Of a stretch of DNA of 64,000 nt, positions 27,739 to 35,635 are shown in pieces. This DNA comes from T3Sed10-213 sp012519365 (lineage in GTDB: Bacteria; Planctomycetota; Phycisphaerae; Sedimentisphaerales; Anaerohalosphaeraceae), in contig JAPXLV010000001.1 of assembly GCA_033809355.1 (NCBI GenBank), positions 103,938 to 167,937 of the forward strand, given 5' to 3'. The notes beneath the pieces were generated by a model. It did not search any database. It saw nothing but the letters and a program-made list of their open reading frames with translations, and had not been told where the DNA came from. Made by a program: the position numbers and the translations under genes. Each line of letters begins with the position of its first letter. Position 1 is the first letter of the stretch.

Positions 27739-27759
27739 TTAAACCTGTATGATGTTTAA
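27739..27759. promoter_or_regulatory. Inverted repeat between divergent ispA and antiporter genes
   Basis: TTAAAC (27739-27744) and GTTTAA (27754-27759) are perfect arms around nine bases, directly upstream of the ispA start. On the minus strand a TATAAT-like box lies a little further upstream (complement of about 27773-27780). It could be an operator for either gene; support is weak. Confidence 0.3.
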
Positions 27760-27840
27760 TGAAAAACGCTATTATTATAGACGTTTTTGCCGCTTTCGAA
27801 CAGAAAAAACCGTCAGTTTGGCCAATCAAGGATCCCAAAA

Positions 27841-28794
27841 ATGATAGTTGTGCTGCTTGCTGCGGGGTTGGTGCTGCTGTATGTCGGGGCAGAGATGCTG
27901 GTCAAAGGTGCTGTCGCCGTTGCCCGTCGGCTGAACGTCGGGCCGCTGGTTATCGGGCTGACGATTGTCGCCTTTGGCACCAGCGCGCCAGAATTGACGG
28001 TCAGTCTTCAGGCGGGCCTGTCCGGGGCGGGCGATATTGCCGTGACCAATGTGGTCGGCTCAAATATCTTCAATCTTGCTGTGATTTTGGGGTTATCTGC
28101 TCTGATTTGTCCGATTCGTATCAGCGCTCAGGTTATCCGTGTGGATATGCCGATAATGATTGGCGTTTCGCTGGTTGGGCTGGCGGTGCTGAACGACCAA
28201 ACCCTTAGCCGAATCGAGGGGGTACTTTTGACCTTCGGCATTGCCGCCTATACCATCTTTTCATTTTGCTTGGCCAGACGCAATCCTTCGGACGTGCTTG
28301 CCCACGAACTGGAACAGATGCTTCAAGAGCCGCCCTTGCGCCCCGCTCATTCCATCGGGTTAAGCGTCGCAGCGGTTATTGTAGGGCTTGTGCTTCTGGT
28401 GCTTGGCGCAAAATCGCTCATTGCGGGGTCCCTTCGCTTGGCTCGACTGATGGGGCTGTCCGAGGCGATTATCGGCTTGACCATTGTCAGCGTCGGGACC
28501 AGCCTGCCGGAACTGGCAACCTCCGTCGTTGCGGCCATTCGCCGTCAACCGGATATCGCCGTGGGTAACGTAGTCGGCTCCAATATCTTTAACCTATTGG
28601 CTATCTTGGGCTTAACATCCGTAATCGTTCCCTTTTCGGCGGCGGGACTGACCGTCATCGATACCACAGTCATGCTCGGCACAGCGGTCTTGACATTGCC
28701 GCTGATGTTTACCGGCTTTACTCTTACACGTAAAGAAGGCCTGCTCCTGCTGCTGGTGTATCTGGGGTATATCGCGTATCGTTGGCCAAAATAG
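27841..28794 (+). CDS. Calcium/sodium antiporter (CaCA family)
   Basis: 317 residues from the ATG at 27841, which has AAGGA eight bases before it. Two homologous halves are visible, as expected for YrbG-type Ca2+/Na+ exchangers: GTSAPELTVSLQAGLSG with GSNIFNLAVILG in the first, and GTSLPELATSVVAAI with GNVVGSNIFNLLAILG in the second. About ten membrane helices. Electroneutral or Na+-driven Ca2+ efflux at the inner membrane is the expected role. Confidence 0.92.
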   Translation: MIVVLLAAGLVLLYVGAEMLVKGAVAVARRLNVGPLVIGLTIVAFGTSAPELTVSLQAGLSGAGDIAVTNVVGSNIFNLAVILGLSALICPIRISAQVIRVDMPIMIGVSLVGLAVLNDQTLSRIEGVLLTFGIAAYTIFSFCLARRNPSDVLAHELEQMLQEPPLRPAHSIGLSVAAVIVGLVLLVLGAKSLIAGSLRLARLMGLSEAIIGLTIVSVGTSLPELATSVVAAIRRQPDIAVGNVVGSNIFNLLAILGLTSVIVPFSAAGLTVIDTTVMLGTAVLTLPLMFTGFTLTRKEGLLLLLVYLGYIAYRWPK

Positions 28795-28859
28795 CCAAAA
28801 AAGAGGCAACCCCCCCCCAAAAAAACTGAAAGACACCGTGTATGTATGGCGGCGCATTT

Positions 28860-30269
28860 TTATTGGTTTTTGCGATAGACCCGCACGTAATCCACAAACA
28901 TCCGCTGCGGGAAGGGGACGGTGGCCTCTGTGACCGCCGGATCCCACCACCGCGAGCCGACGGCGAAGTTCAGGAGGATGAAAAACGGCTGATTAAACGG
29001 CGCCGGAAACGGCCCCACGCTGCTGGTCCAGGCTGTTTTGGCAAAATAGCGTGCATCATCCAGATACCAGGAAATGCCCGTTGGGTCCCATTCGACCGCG
29101 TAAATCCGAAATTGATCCGACAGCGGCTTTGAAATCGACCGACTGCCGGTGTGATACACGTGGTTTCCATTGATATCGGCGTAGTGCATCGCTCCGCTGG
29201 CGGTTCGATTATCCTCCAGTGAATCGCTCATCATCTCCACAATATCAATCTCGCCGCAGCGGGGCCAGCCGACCTCGGTAATATTCTCGCCAAGCATCCA
29301 GAAGGCCGGCCAAATCCCGTGTCCGCCGGTCGGCATTTTGATGCGGGCCTCAATGCGGCCGTACTGAAAGCTCTGTTTGCCCTGCGTCTTAAGCCGTGCG
29401 GAGGTGTATTTTCTGTTGGCATAGTCCTCTCGACGGGCCTCAATGACCAAGGCATTATTTTCGATGCGTGCGTTTTCCGGCCGGGCGGTATAATACTGCC
29501 ATTCGCCGTTGCCCCAGCCCCCGCTGCCGGTACCAATTTCGAAAGCCCAGTTTTCCGAATCAATCGTCGGCCCGTCAAACTCATCTGACCAGACCAATTC
29601 CCATTGCCCGGCCGCCAGGCAATCATCATCGGTCTTAACAAAAACTTCATAAATCGAAAACCCCCAGACCGTGGCCCGCTGGAGGCAGTTAATGCGAACA
29701 TATTGAGCTGTCACCGGCGAAAAGGTGATATTCTCGAAGTTGCCGCCGCCGTTTTCGTTGATATAGACCTGCGTCCAGTGGGTTTGGTCAATAGAGGTTT
29801 CGATGCTGTACCGTGCCGCGTAGGCGTCCTCCCAAAATATATGCAGGCCAAAGACGTTGCGAAGCTGCCCCATATCCAGCAGGAGCCACTGATTGTCCGC
29901 AAAGGCGCTGCTCCAGCGGGTCGCCCAGGTGCCGTCCACCGCATTGGCAGCGGACAGACTTGCGTTTTCCTGGCTGGACGCCGAAGCGGCTATCGGACTG
30001 CAATGCAAGGTCTGCCAATGCCGGGCCATCACCGCAAAATCCTCCAGCGAAAGCCGTTCGCCGATGGCGGCGCTGCCGGGCAAAAACGGCGGATTGTCCT
30101 CCAGCCAATAGCCGGCCAAAATCAGCAAATCCTCAAAATTCACCCAGCCATCCTGATTGAAATCGCCGCGCCATAAGGCCGTCTGAGAAGGGCAGCACGC
30201 CGAAACAAGCAGCACCCCAACCAGACAAATTGCAGATTGAACGTGTAACGTGACCTTTTTATTTCGCAT
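28860..30269 (-). CDS. Secreted GH16 endo-beta-glucanase (laminarinase-like) with dockerin and discoidin modules
   Basis: 469 residues. The N-terminus is a signal peptide with a possible lipobox (LLVSAC). A dockerin-like calcium repeat follows at about 34-87 (DFNQDGWVNFEDLLILAGYW). A discoidin/F5/8C carbohydrate-binding module spans roughly 92-212 (NAVDGTWATRWSS, QYVRINCLQ). The GH16 catalytic domain (about 222-469) has nucleophile E340 and acid/base E345 in GEIDIVE, plus WPAFWMLG. The motif and the GAMHYADI block suit beta-1,3-glucanases. The order dockerin-discoidin-catalytic, with the dockerin at the front, is unusual compared with C-terminal dockerins of cellulosomal enzymes. Confidence 0.9.
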   Translation of the reverse strand: MRNKKVTLHVQSAICLVGVLLVSACCPSQTALWRGDFNQDGWVNFEDLLILAGYWLEDNPPFLPGSAAIGERLSLEDFAVMARHWQTLHCSPIAASASSQENASLSAANAVDGTWATRWSSAFADNQWLLLDMGQLRNVFGLHIFWEDAYAARYSIETSIDQTHWTQVYINENGGGNFENITFSPVTAQYVRINCLQRATVWGFSIYEVFVKTDDDCLAAGQWELVWSDEFDGPTIDSENWAFEIGTGSGGWGNGEWQYYTARPENARIENNALVIEARREDYANRKYTSARLKTQGKQSFQYGRIEARIKMPTGGHGIWPAFWMLGENITEVGWPRCGEIDIVEMMSDSLEDNRTASGAMHYADINGNHVYHTGSRSISKPLSDQFRIYAVEWDPTGISWYLDDARYFAKTAWTSSVGPFPAPFNQPFFILLNFAVGSRWWDPAVTEATVPFPQRMFVDYVRVYRKNQ

Positions 30270-30343
30270 AAATCCACTCGTACCCTGTTAAACAGCAGTG
30301 CAAATATCAAAAACAGCGTTAAACATTGAAAATTGAAACAAGA

Positions 30344-30377
30344 AGACCGGGACGCCTGTTTTGAATCGCCCCGGTCT
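30344..30377 (-). terminator. Hairpin 3' of the PEP-CTERM gene
   Basis: AGACCGGG (30344-30351) pairs with CCCGGTCT (30370-30377) over eight perfect base pairs. On the minus strand it lies 43 bases after the PEP-CTERM stop and is followed by TCTTGTTTC, a fair T-tract. Its sense-strand core ACCGGGGCGA recurs after the dockerin gene. Confidence 0.55.
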
Positions 30378-30419
30378 GTGTTTGGACAACTCAAGCGGCC
30401 GCGTTTGCTCCCAAAAGCG

Positions 30420-31067
30420 TTAGGAACGCCGTCGCAATAAAGCCGCTGCCAATCCCAGCAGCGCCAGTGTCGCCGGTTCCGGCACAATCGTTACCCCGGT
30501 TGCAGCCACGGGCCCTGCCGGGTCGGCCACCGGCCCCATCAACGAAAAGCCTACCTGGGTATGAGCCGCGGCGAAATCGCCCACGGTCAGGGACACACTG
30601 CCGGGGCCAGGCGCCAGATCGGCATACTCGTACTGCACAGTAGCCCAGCCGGCTTGCGGATCCAGCACTTTAATAAACGCCCGGGCGTTGTATTCCTCGG
30701 GCAGGGTGTTGGTCCCCACGACAAAGTTAAAGGTTACCGTCTGGCTGGCCAAGGCGCCCCCGCCAAATTCCTGCATAAAGTTGGCTTCCATGAGTTTGTT
30801 GGGAGTCAAATCGGGATTGACCCAATACGCATCTTGCGGATTCCAGCAGTTTGTATTCGGGGCCAACGTCAGAATGCCGTTTTCATCGAAGCTGGCCCGC
30901 AAATCCGCAGTTCCCCACGCGCTGCCCCACAGATAGGTTCCATTCATTTCAAACACATTCATCCATCCTGCCCACGAGGCTGCCGGATCTGCGCCGTTGA
31001 TGACCAGATCCGCCTGACTGACTCCAGCCAGACAAAGAGCCGCCAACACAAGTGATACTGTTCTCAT
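30420..31067 (-). CDS. PEP-CTERM sorting-domain exported protein
   Basis: The start at 31067 (second of two adjacent ATGs) has TAGGAGG seven bases upstream and gives 215 residues. A signal peptide (SLVLAALCLAGVSQA) is followed by a beta-rich domain of unknown role. The C-terminus is a textbook PEP-CTERM tripartite signal: VPEPATLALLGLAAALLRRRS, with the PEP motif, a hydrophobic segment and basic residues. Such proteins are processed by an exosortase, which is not in this window. The hydrophilic body (GADPAASWAGWMNVFEMNG) gives no enzyme signature. It may be an exopolysaccharide-associated surface protein. Confidence 0.85.
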   Translation of the reverse strand: MRTVSLVLAALCLAGVSQADLVINGADPAASWAGWMNVFEMNGTYLWGSAWGTADLRASFDENGILTLAPNTNCWNPQDAYWVNPDLTPNKLMEANFMQEFGGGALASQTVTFNFVVGTNTLPEEYNARAFIKVLDPQAGWATVQYEYADLAPGPGSVSLTVGDFAAAHTQVGFSLMGPVADPAGPVAATGVTIVPEPATLALLGLAAALLRRRS

Positions 31068-31628
31068 CATACAACCTCCTAAAAAAGTATATGGAATTGT
31101 GTAAACTGACCGCCATACACGACGGTTCGCCTTTGAAGATGAAGTCTCTGTGGATTTGTTCGATAATCTCCCATTCCTGCCTCGTCCACGGTCGGACAAG
31201 GCCGACCGTTTTTAAGAAAGATAATCATATCGAAAAATAACCACTATAAAATAAACTATTTGGAAGGCGATGTCAATAATTTATCGAGTTTCATTTAAAC
31301 AATCCATTTCATAAAAGAAATTCTGCGTTTGCATTTTCTTTTCAATTATCGGGTTCAAGGGCTCATTTTATCAAAAATCGATATATCCCCAGACTCAGGA
31401 ACGAGACAGTGATATCTATAAATAAATCATTTTTTTCTTGAAATATTTATACCGATTCGGCTATATTAATATAACAAATCTCGGGAGAAATGGTGATGGG
31501 GCCTAAACAAGGATTTTTGGACGGGGAATATGGATGATACCTAAAGAGACAACACTCTCGTTTTTTTTGTCATAACAAGCGGGGTTAGCAACATCACTTT
31601 CTTTCTTTCTTTAATTGAGGAGGTCCAA
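31068..31628. other. 561-base AT-rich divergent intergenic region
   Basis: No gene is supported here. It carries the upstream signals of the divergent PEP-CTERM and dockerin genes, including a promoter candidate on the plus strand (listed separately) and long A/T runs with lower GC than the coding DNA. A T8 run at 31559-31566 follows a weak GAGA/TCTC stem at 31547-31560, too short to call an attenuator. Confidence 0.6.
31438..31467 (+). promoter_or_regulatory. Putative promoter of the dockerin-protein gene
   Basis: TTGAAA (31438-31443), an 18-base spacer and TATATT (31462-31467) fit a sigma70 promoter in an AT-rich stretch. It would give an unusually long leader of about 155 bases before the GAGGAGG ribosome-binding site at the gene start. 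Confidence 0.45.
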
Positions 31629-32966
31629 ATGAACATCAAAACAACATTTCTTGTGGGTCTGTGTGTGGCACTGGTCGGTGGGGCAAGTGCGGCAATCCTT
31701 GTCAACAACGGTGGGTTTGATATCAATGCGGCCGATTGGAACGCCGCCGGTGGCGGCGGAGCGTGGGCACCCAGCCATGTTACTGCCGGCGGCAATCCGG
31801 GCGGTTATATTACCCTGCGTACGGCTGACAGTACCTGGTCGGTTTGGTATCAGGTGGGTACCGAGGAACTAGCGGTGTGGGGGATACCGGCCGGCACACC
31901 GATTGTTCCGCAAGTCGATATGATTGATCTGGGAACCACCGGTAACAATTCGGTGGCTGGCTTAAAACTTGAATCGTGGAATGGTAGCTTGATCAATGAA
32001 GCGGCCAGCGAATTTGTCGTATCCAGGGAGTGGAAAACGTATTCGTTTGATTTTATAATTCATCCTCAGGCCGAGTCCATAAAGTTTGTGGTTACCAACG
32101 TCAATTACAACGGGTTAGGCGAGGCCTATTTCGGCTATGACAATGCTGCAATCGGGTTTCCGGATGGTCTGACCCCCGCGCTGTTTCCTGTCCCTACTGT
32201 CGGCTCACGAGCGGTCGCTGCCAATTTCTCCGTACTAAGTTGGCGTAATCCTGAGCCGCTGAACAATCCTGATGACGTGATTACCTGTGATGTGTGGTTT
32301 AGAGAAAGTCCGACGCCGTTGGCCGATCCGAATCTGGTGCCTGAACAGCCCGGTGTGATCCAGGTCGTCGCCGGCGAGGCTCTCGATTCGGTGGATCTGG
32401 CCGAACGGGGTATCACGCTGCAGCAAGACCATTATTATTACTGGAAGGTGGATGTGACGGATCCAAATACTAATGGCGAGCCGATTAAGATTGAGGGGTT
32501 TACGTGGTCTTTCTTTACGGGCGATGTGCCGCCGACGGCCAATGCCGGGACGGATCAATATCTCTGGCTGGAAGACGGCACGGCCACATTTACCTTAACC
32601 GGCTCCTATGTTGATGACGGCCGCAGCGAGGTGACGACCCGGTGGTCTTTGAATCCGCTCACCGAGACCGACCCGGGCACAACGGTCCTCATCCATGACC
32701 CCAGTGCCCTGACCACCCAGGTCACGGTGGACAATACAGGCTGGTTCTACTTTGACTTTACCGTCACCGATGCCGGTGGCTCAGGGATAGATACCGTTAA
32801 TGTCGGCGTGTATGCGGATGCCTGTGAAGCCGCCTTTGCCGATCCGGCTGATGAACCTTTCCCCGGTGACGTAAACTTCGACTGTGTGGTGGATTTGTAT
32901 GACTTGGCAATCCTGGCCGCCGACTGGGTGGGGTGTATGAGTGAAAAACTGGGCTGTATGCCTTAA
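31629..32966 (+). CDS. Secreted multidomain protein with PKD-like and C-terminal dockerin modules
   Basis: 445 residues, started by a strong GAGGAGG box. Signal peptide MNIKTTFLVGLCVALVGGAS. The N-terminal ~170 residues look like a jelly-roll carbohydrate-binding domain (NNGGFDINAADWNAAGGGG opening). A fibronectin-III-like segment follows (about 185-295), then a PKD-like domain (PPTANAGTDQYLWLEDGTATFTL near 300-395). The end is a single dockerin-type repeat, GDVNFDCVVDLYDLAILAADW near 415-435. It probably binds glycans at the cell surface. No catalytic residues stand out. Confidence 0.78.
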   Translation: MNIKTTFLVGLCVALVGGASAAILVNNGGFDINAADWNAAGGGGAWAPSHVTAGGNPGGYITLRTADSTWSVWYQVGTEELAVWGIPAGTPIVPQVDMIDLGTTGNNSVAGLKLESWNGSLINEAASEFVVSREWKTYSFDFIIHPQAESIKFVVTNVNYNGLGEAYFGYDNAAIGFPDGLTPALFPVPTVGSRAVAANFSVLSWRNPEPLNNPDDVITCDVWFRESPTPLADPNLVPEQPGVIQVVAGEALDSVDLAERGITLQQDHYYYWKVDVTDPNTNGEPIKIEGFTWSFFTGDVPPTANAGTDQYLWLEDGTATFTLTGSYVDDGRSEVTTRWSLNPLTETDPGTTVLIHDPSALTTQVTVDNTGWFYFDFTVTDAGGSGIDTVNVGVYADACEAAFADPADEPFPGDVNFDCVVDLYDLAILAADWVGCMSEKLGCMP

Positions 32967-32988
32967 GCATCGGCCTGACCGATAAGAG

Positions 32989-33010
32989 AACCGGGGCGAA
33001 CGCCTCGGTT
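32989..33010 (+). terminator. Hairpin 3' of the dockerin-protein gene
   Basis: AACCGGGGCG (32989-32998) pairs with CGCCTCGGTT (33001-33010) with one G-T wobble, 22 bases after the stop. No T-tract follows, so efficiency is uncertain. The core ACCGGGGCGA is shared with the hairpin behind the PEP-CTERM gene. Confidence 0.45.
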
Positions 33011-33117
33011 GGGATGTACCGTCGGCTTCCAACCGGCGTGAGGGAGTTTTATTTTGCTGGCATCAGGTCGGCGGTACATCTTTTATATGTGCTGGTTTTG
33101 GGCTGTTCCCCTTTTGT

Positions 33118-33235
33118 TTCAAACGCCGCAATTTTCAATATTCTCACTTTTTAATATTCCTCATTCTCCTTCGATTTTCTCGATTCTTCAATTCTTCCTT
33201 CCTCCTCCATTTTCAACTCTTCATTTTCGAGGCGT
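33118..33235. repeat. AT-rich dispersed intergenic repeat overrunning a gene end
   Basis: Runs of TTCAATTTTC/TTCTCGATTC-like units (GAAAATTGAA and variants on the other strand) fill this stretch. It encodes the charged tail of the beta-lactamase-like protein (ENEELKMEEEGRIEE and beyond). Shorter relatives occur at 19339-19395, 30325-30342, 51825-51858 and 53047-53090. Confidence 0.5.
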
Positions 33236-34422
33236 GTGTTAAGAAACGCCCCGATCAGCGCCCCGACAGCCTCATCGGAGGCCTTAAAGGCCGCCTGCCC
33301 TCCCTGATTGATACACACCAGTGCTGCAAAATCGCGGTTTGGCGCGATCCACACTGTGGCATAATTCATCGTATTGCTTCCTGAGTGGGTCAGTGCTGTG
33401 CCGTCGGCCCAGTTGCGCGGCACGGCCAGCCAGCCCAGCGCATACACATCGCCAAAGGGCGGCTGATGAAGCCGCTGATAGGTCTTCGGCTCAAGCAAAG
33501 CGGCTTTGCCCTGTGCCCCTCGCAGCTGGTCGATCACAAAGGCCGCCCAGTCCGAGATTGTGCAGTGAACGCGCCCGGCCGGGCCAAGCACTGGTGGGTT
33601 ATCCATTGCCGGCCCGTTACGCTCGACGGGGCGTCCATCCTCATAATGTCCCCACGGCTGATCAATACAGCCGGCTGTCCCCACACCGCCGAAGCCTGCC
33701 GAGGCCATCCCTAAGGGCTCAAACAGCAGCGCAGCAATCTGCTTTTCCCACGTGTCAGCGGTGATTTTCTCGACCACTGCCCCGGCCAGTACATACCCCG
33801 CATTGGAATAATGCCCGCCTGTGCCGGGCGGGTATTTAGGCTGTTCGGTGAGCAATTTTTTAGCGACCGCGTACCGCTGCTGCGAAAGGCAGCCGTGTTG
33901 AGCAAACTGATGCCACTGTACATTTTCCACCAGTCCGGCCCAATGCGAAAGCAGTTGAAGAATCGTGACATCCTTCATTTCCGGCTGCATTTCGTCGGCC
34001 CATTCCGGAAAGATCTCTGCCATTGTGCTGTCCCACCGCAGTTGTCCTCGCTCAACCAGCCGCCCGATTAGAGCCGCCGTCATGGCCTTGGTCTCGGATC
34101 CCAAATGCCAGATATCGTTGACGGTAACCGGAATGTCAGTGCCGTGTTTTCGAACCCCCACGGCCCCACCTGCGATGATCCGTTCGCTGTTGACCACGGC
34201 CGCGCAGATCGCTGGAACCCCATATTTTTGCCGAATGGGTTCCAGAAGATTTACGACAGGTGTCTCATTACGGAGTGTTGCGACGGCGCCGCTGCCGTCC
34301 GATGGCGCTGCACACGTGCCTCCAGGGTCCACGGCTGACAAAGCCCCTGCGACACACCAAACCCAGGCGATGGCGTAAACGACACCCCCGGACGCAACGG
34401 TTTTTTGCCTTAGCAACTCCAA
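33151..34422 (-). CDS. Exported serine beta-lactamase-family hydrolase
   Basis: 423 residues with a hydrophobic signal segment (VVYAIAWVWCVAGALSA). The catalytic S-x-x-K is in HLGSETKAMTAALIG near residue 110 and the Y-x-N is in GGHYSNAGYVLAG. Together these place it in the class C beta-lactamase/penicillin-binding/esterase superfamily (COG1680). Such proteins are more often peptidases or esterases than resistance enzymes. The fold should end near ALIGAFLNTR; the last ~25 residues are Glu/Lys-rich and come from the dispersed AT-rich repeat at the 3' end, so the native stop was probably lost. Confidence 0.83.
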   Translation of the reverse strand: MELLRQKTVASGGVVYAIAWVWCVAGALSAVDPGGTCAAPSDGSGAVATLRNETPVVNLLEPIRQKYGVPAICAAVVNSERIIAGGAVGVRKHGTDIPVTVNDIWHLGSETKAMTAALIGRLVERGQLRWDSTMAEIFPEWADEMQPEMKDVTILQLLSHWAGLVENVQWHQFAQHGCLSQQRYAVAKKLLTEQPKYPPGTGGHYSNAGYVLAGAVVEKITADTWEKQIAALLFEPLGMASAGFGGVGTAGCIDQPWGHYEDGRPVERNGPAMDNPPVLGPAGRVHCTISDWAAFVIDQLRGAQGKAALLEPKTYQRLHQPPFGDVYALGWLAVPRNWADGTALTHSGSNTMNYATVWIAPNRDFAALVCINQGGQAAFKASDEAVGALIGAFLNTRLENEELKMEEEGRIEESRKSKENEEY

Positions 34423-34475
34423 ACAACGCCCTCAAACAGAAGGTGGTGCAAGTGCACGCAATAGTAATGATAAAA

Positions 34476-35615
34476 TTATCGCAATTTTAAGGTTGCCAGC
34501 GCAATGACAGCACAAACAATCGACAGCAGCCAGAACCGAACAACCACCTGCGGCTCAGACCACCCGGCCAAGTGAAAGTGGTGGTGAATCGGCGCACAGC
34601 GAAAGATACGCTTGCCTCCGGAGTATTTGAAGTAGCCCACTTGCAGGATGACGCTGAACAGCTCCATCATAAACACCCCGCCGATGACAAACAGCAGCAG
34701 TTCATTGCGGGTGACAATCGCCCCGTAGCCCATGGCCGCACCCAGCGGCAGCGATCCGATATCGCCCATAAACACCTGTGCCGGATGGCAATTGTACCAC
34801 AAAAATCCGAAAATCGCCCCGCTCAGGGCAGCAAAGAAGATGCACAGCTCACCCGATTCGGGAATATGCGGCAGCAGCAGGTAGCTGGCCCACGTGATTT
34901 GGTGGGCCCGTGACATATACTCGGAGGCAATGTAACACAGCACCACCAAGACAATCGACATAATGCCGACACACCCCGAGGCCAGCCCGTCCATCCCATC
35001 GGTCAGATTCACGGCGTTACTGGTGGCGGTAATATACAGCACTGTAATGATCGCAAACATCCACATCGCCAGGGGGATGCCGTGCTTGTAAAACGGCAGC
35101 CAGAACATCTTGGCGTCGTCGATGTTTTGGAAGTCTTTGTACAAAAAATAGGCAATCAGGACCGAGCCGCCGAACTGCCAGACGAGTTTTTCCCAAGGCT
35201 TAAGGCCGTCTCGACTGTGCTGGCGGACCTTGCCGGTCAGTTTCAGCCAGTCATCGGCCGCTCCTATGCCGCCAAACCAAAGGATTAAGAATATCGCCTT
35301 GTGGATAAAAGGATTGCTCAGTTTGGCCCACAGCAGCGTCCCTGCCAAAATCGCCGTCAGGATAATAATCCCGCCCATCGTCGGGGTGTTGGCACGCTCG
35401 CGCATCAGGTTGTTGAGGTCGGCGTGGTGGAATTCCGGCCGGTCGCCGATTTTCATTCGCAGCAGCCAACGAATCACACGCGGCGCCATCAGCACCGCCA
35501 CTAAAAGGCTGGTCAATGCCGCCATCACCGCGCGAAACAGCACGTCTTCATAAGCGTAAAATCCCACATGGTGGGTAAAACTGTCCCGCAGCCAATAAAG
35601 CAGATGGTAAATCAC
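34476..35615 (-). CDS. mraY: Phospho-N-acetylmuramoyl-pentapeptide transferase
   Basis: Makes lipid I from UDP-MurNAc-pentapeptide and undecaprenyl phosphate at the inner membrane. 379 residues, about ten hydrophobic helices. Conserved blocks: NTPTMGGIIIL, GAADDWLKL with the catalytic Asp pair, NLTDGMDGLASG, GDIGSLPLGAAMGYGA, and the His-rich loop APIHHHFHLAGWSE. It is the last gene of murE-murF-mraY on this strand, following murF by 20 bases. Confidence 0.95.
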   Translation of the reverse strand: MIYHLLYWLRDSFTHHVGFYAYEDVLFRAVMAALTSLLVAVLMAPRVIRWLLRMKIGDRPEFHHADLNNLMRERANTPTMGGIIILTAILAGTLLWAKLSNPFIHKAIFLILWFGGIGAADDWLKLTGKVRQHSRDGLKPWEKLVWQFGGSVLIAYFLYKDFQNIDDAKMFWLPFYKHGIPLAMWMFAIITVLYITATSNAVNLTDGMDGLASGCVGIMSIVLVVLCYIASEYMSRAHQITWASYLLLPHIPESGELCIFFAALSGAIFGFLWYNCHPAQVFMGDIGSLPLGAAMGYGAIVTRNELLLFVIGGVFMMELFSVILQVGYFKYSGGKRIFRCAPIHHHFHLAGWSEPQVVVRFWLLSIVCAVIALATLKLR

Positions 35616-35635
35616 GGTTTTATAGTTCGTCGTAT

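Noticed and set aside
31547..31566. Attenuator-like stem plus T8 run in the dockerin gene leader
   Set aside because: The stem is only four base pairs, too weak for a terminator.
33151..34422. Antibiotic-resistance beta-lactamase
   Set aside because: The COG1680 family is mostly peptidases and esterases, and there is no resistance context, so only a serine hydrolase is called.
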